A stretch of 64,000 nucleotides of DNA from Sinohyriopsis cumingii (lineage: Eukaryota; Mollusca; Bivalvia; Unionida; Unionidae). A program made the translations under genes and the position numbers. Position 1 is the first letter of the stretch, and each line of letters opens with the position of its first letter. The stretch is taken from NCBI GenBank assembly GCA_028554795.2, contig CM068842.1, positions 23,718,590-23,782,589 of the forward strand, written 5' to 3'. Shown here in pieces: positions 61,934 through 64,000 of the stretch. The notes beneath the pieces were generated by a model. It was not told the DNA's origin, ran no database searches, and worked only from the letters and a program-made list of their open reading frames with translations.

Positions 61934-62442
61934 TCTGCAAATCAATATGGCTATATCATAACTTAAACAAAAAAGAATTCATATAATTCCTCTCAAAAAA
62001 GAATTTCAACTATTTTGGTTAGGAAGCATCGTTGAATTAAGTTTTGACGAGGGTCTGACAGGTGAGCATTTGCAGACCCACTTGAGCCTCATGTTTTAGG
62101 TTTATTTGTTTGATATTCATTGTTGACTGAGACATAAATTAGTCTGACATATTGGTTCCAATACAGTTTACAGTTGTAAAACATGATGTGGCACAGACAC
62201 TACAGATAAATGAGAGTATGCCATTTGCATCAAGATGAAATAAATAGAGTCCAGCACCATTCTGCTTCAATGACCAAAAGTTTGCTGCAAAGAATAAATG
62301 TATGCATTCATCCATACAATTACATGAAACCAAACTAATGAAATTTCGAGTCCCTTCTGAACGATGCAGAGTGCTGTGTTTTGTTGCTTTTCTTTTAAAC
62401 CGGTGTGTTATTTGGATTTTCAACGTAGCTTTAACACTTTTC
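61934..62442. other. non-coding, no gene recognised
   Basis: Nothing supported. Confidence 0.5.
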
Positions 62443-62668
62443 TAGTCATATCGTTACGATGCCTGCAGTGTGGCAGTTTATAGTGATGTCTAGCACTGGG
62501 GCATCATTCTGCAGACATGACACATCATCTCCCACATAGTCACATTATCCTGACACCAGGCCAGCCTTTTCTGACACAAACCTCTTAATGCTGAGCGCCA
62601 AGCGAGACCGCTGCTAATACCGAGGCTGACGTTCTAACTAACCACTTAGGCTACCGGAGCAGTTTCTT
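62443..62668 (-). mobile_element. SINE family B
   Basis: Minus-strand copy; as read on + it runs from atcgttacgatgcctgcagt to the head ggctaccggagcagtttc. Shares 'gtgtggcagtttatagtgat' with the copy at 51125-51405. Confidence 0.82.

Positions 62669-64000
<1,332 letters not shown>

Overview
The window looks like lophotrochozoan, most likely mollusc, nuclear DNA. It is AT-rich and intron-rich, full of microsatellites and minisatellites, and carries tRNA-derived SINEs, APE/RT LINEs, hAT transposons and MITEs. There are no operons, no ribosome-binding sites and no bacterial or phage gene organisation. The mollusc assignment is inference from the repeat types; no rRNA, mitochondrial or universally conserved gene is present to prove it.

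Layout. 1-8.2 kb: mostly non-coding, with a decayed duplicate (2.46-4.45 kb) of part of the 35-43 kb block. 8.2-10.7 kb: a hAT transposon with both terminal inverted repeats, an 8-bp target duplication and a broken transposase. 10.85-14.25 kb: an element with ~460-bp terminal inverted repeats and no coding core. 14.3-18.4 kb: a full-length but broken LINE (LINE-1 here) flanked by an 11-bp duplication, followed by a SINE. 18.9-23.4 kb: three unrelated satellites (40, 28 and 40 bp units). 24.3-27.5 kb: a 38-bp satellite holding a second, younger, 5'-truncated LINE (LINE-2) between 96-bp direct duplications.

30-59.2 kb: one split host gene on the + strand, reconstructed as 11 exons whose splice phases agree and which leave exactly 518 codons including the stop. 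It encodes a cysteine-rich, probably secreted protein with a Thr-rich, mucin-like linker; I do not recognise the family. The beginning of the gene is missing. Its introns hold most of the right-hand repeats: SINEs, an Oct-motif satellite (31.9-32.5 kb), a 30-bp satellite split by a MITE (46.2-47.2 kb), a homogenised 75/76-bp higher-order repeat (48.7-49.2 kb), hAT MITEs and long (TA)n tracts.

The most unusual region is 35.2-43.1 kb, inside the 10.6-kb third intron and on the opposite strand. It is a block of decayed coding DNA, broken by a solo LTR and two SINEs, with reading frames resuming on both sides of the insertions. Several segments suggest a large viral-like element (possibly Polinton/adintovirus-like, with a penton-like and a small capsid-like gene). 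That identity is tentative; the coding character and the second copy at 2.5-4.5 kb are seen directly. The right end (59.3-64 kb) has a SINE, two MITEs and a long (TA)n tract but no recognised gene.
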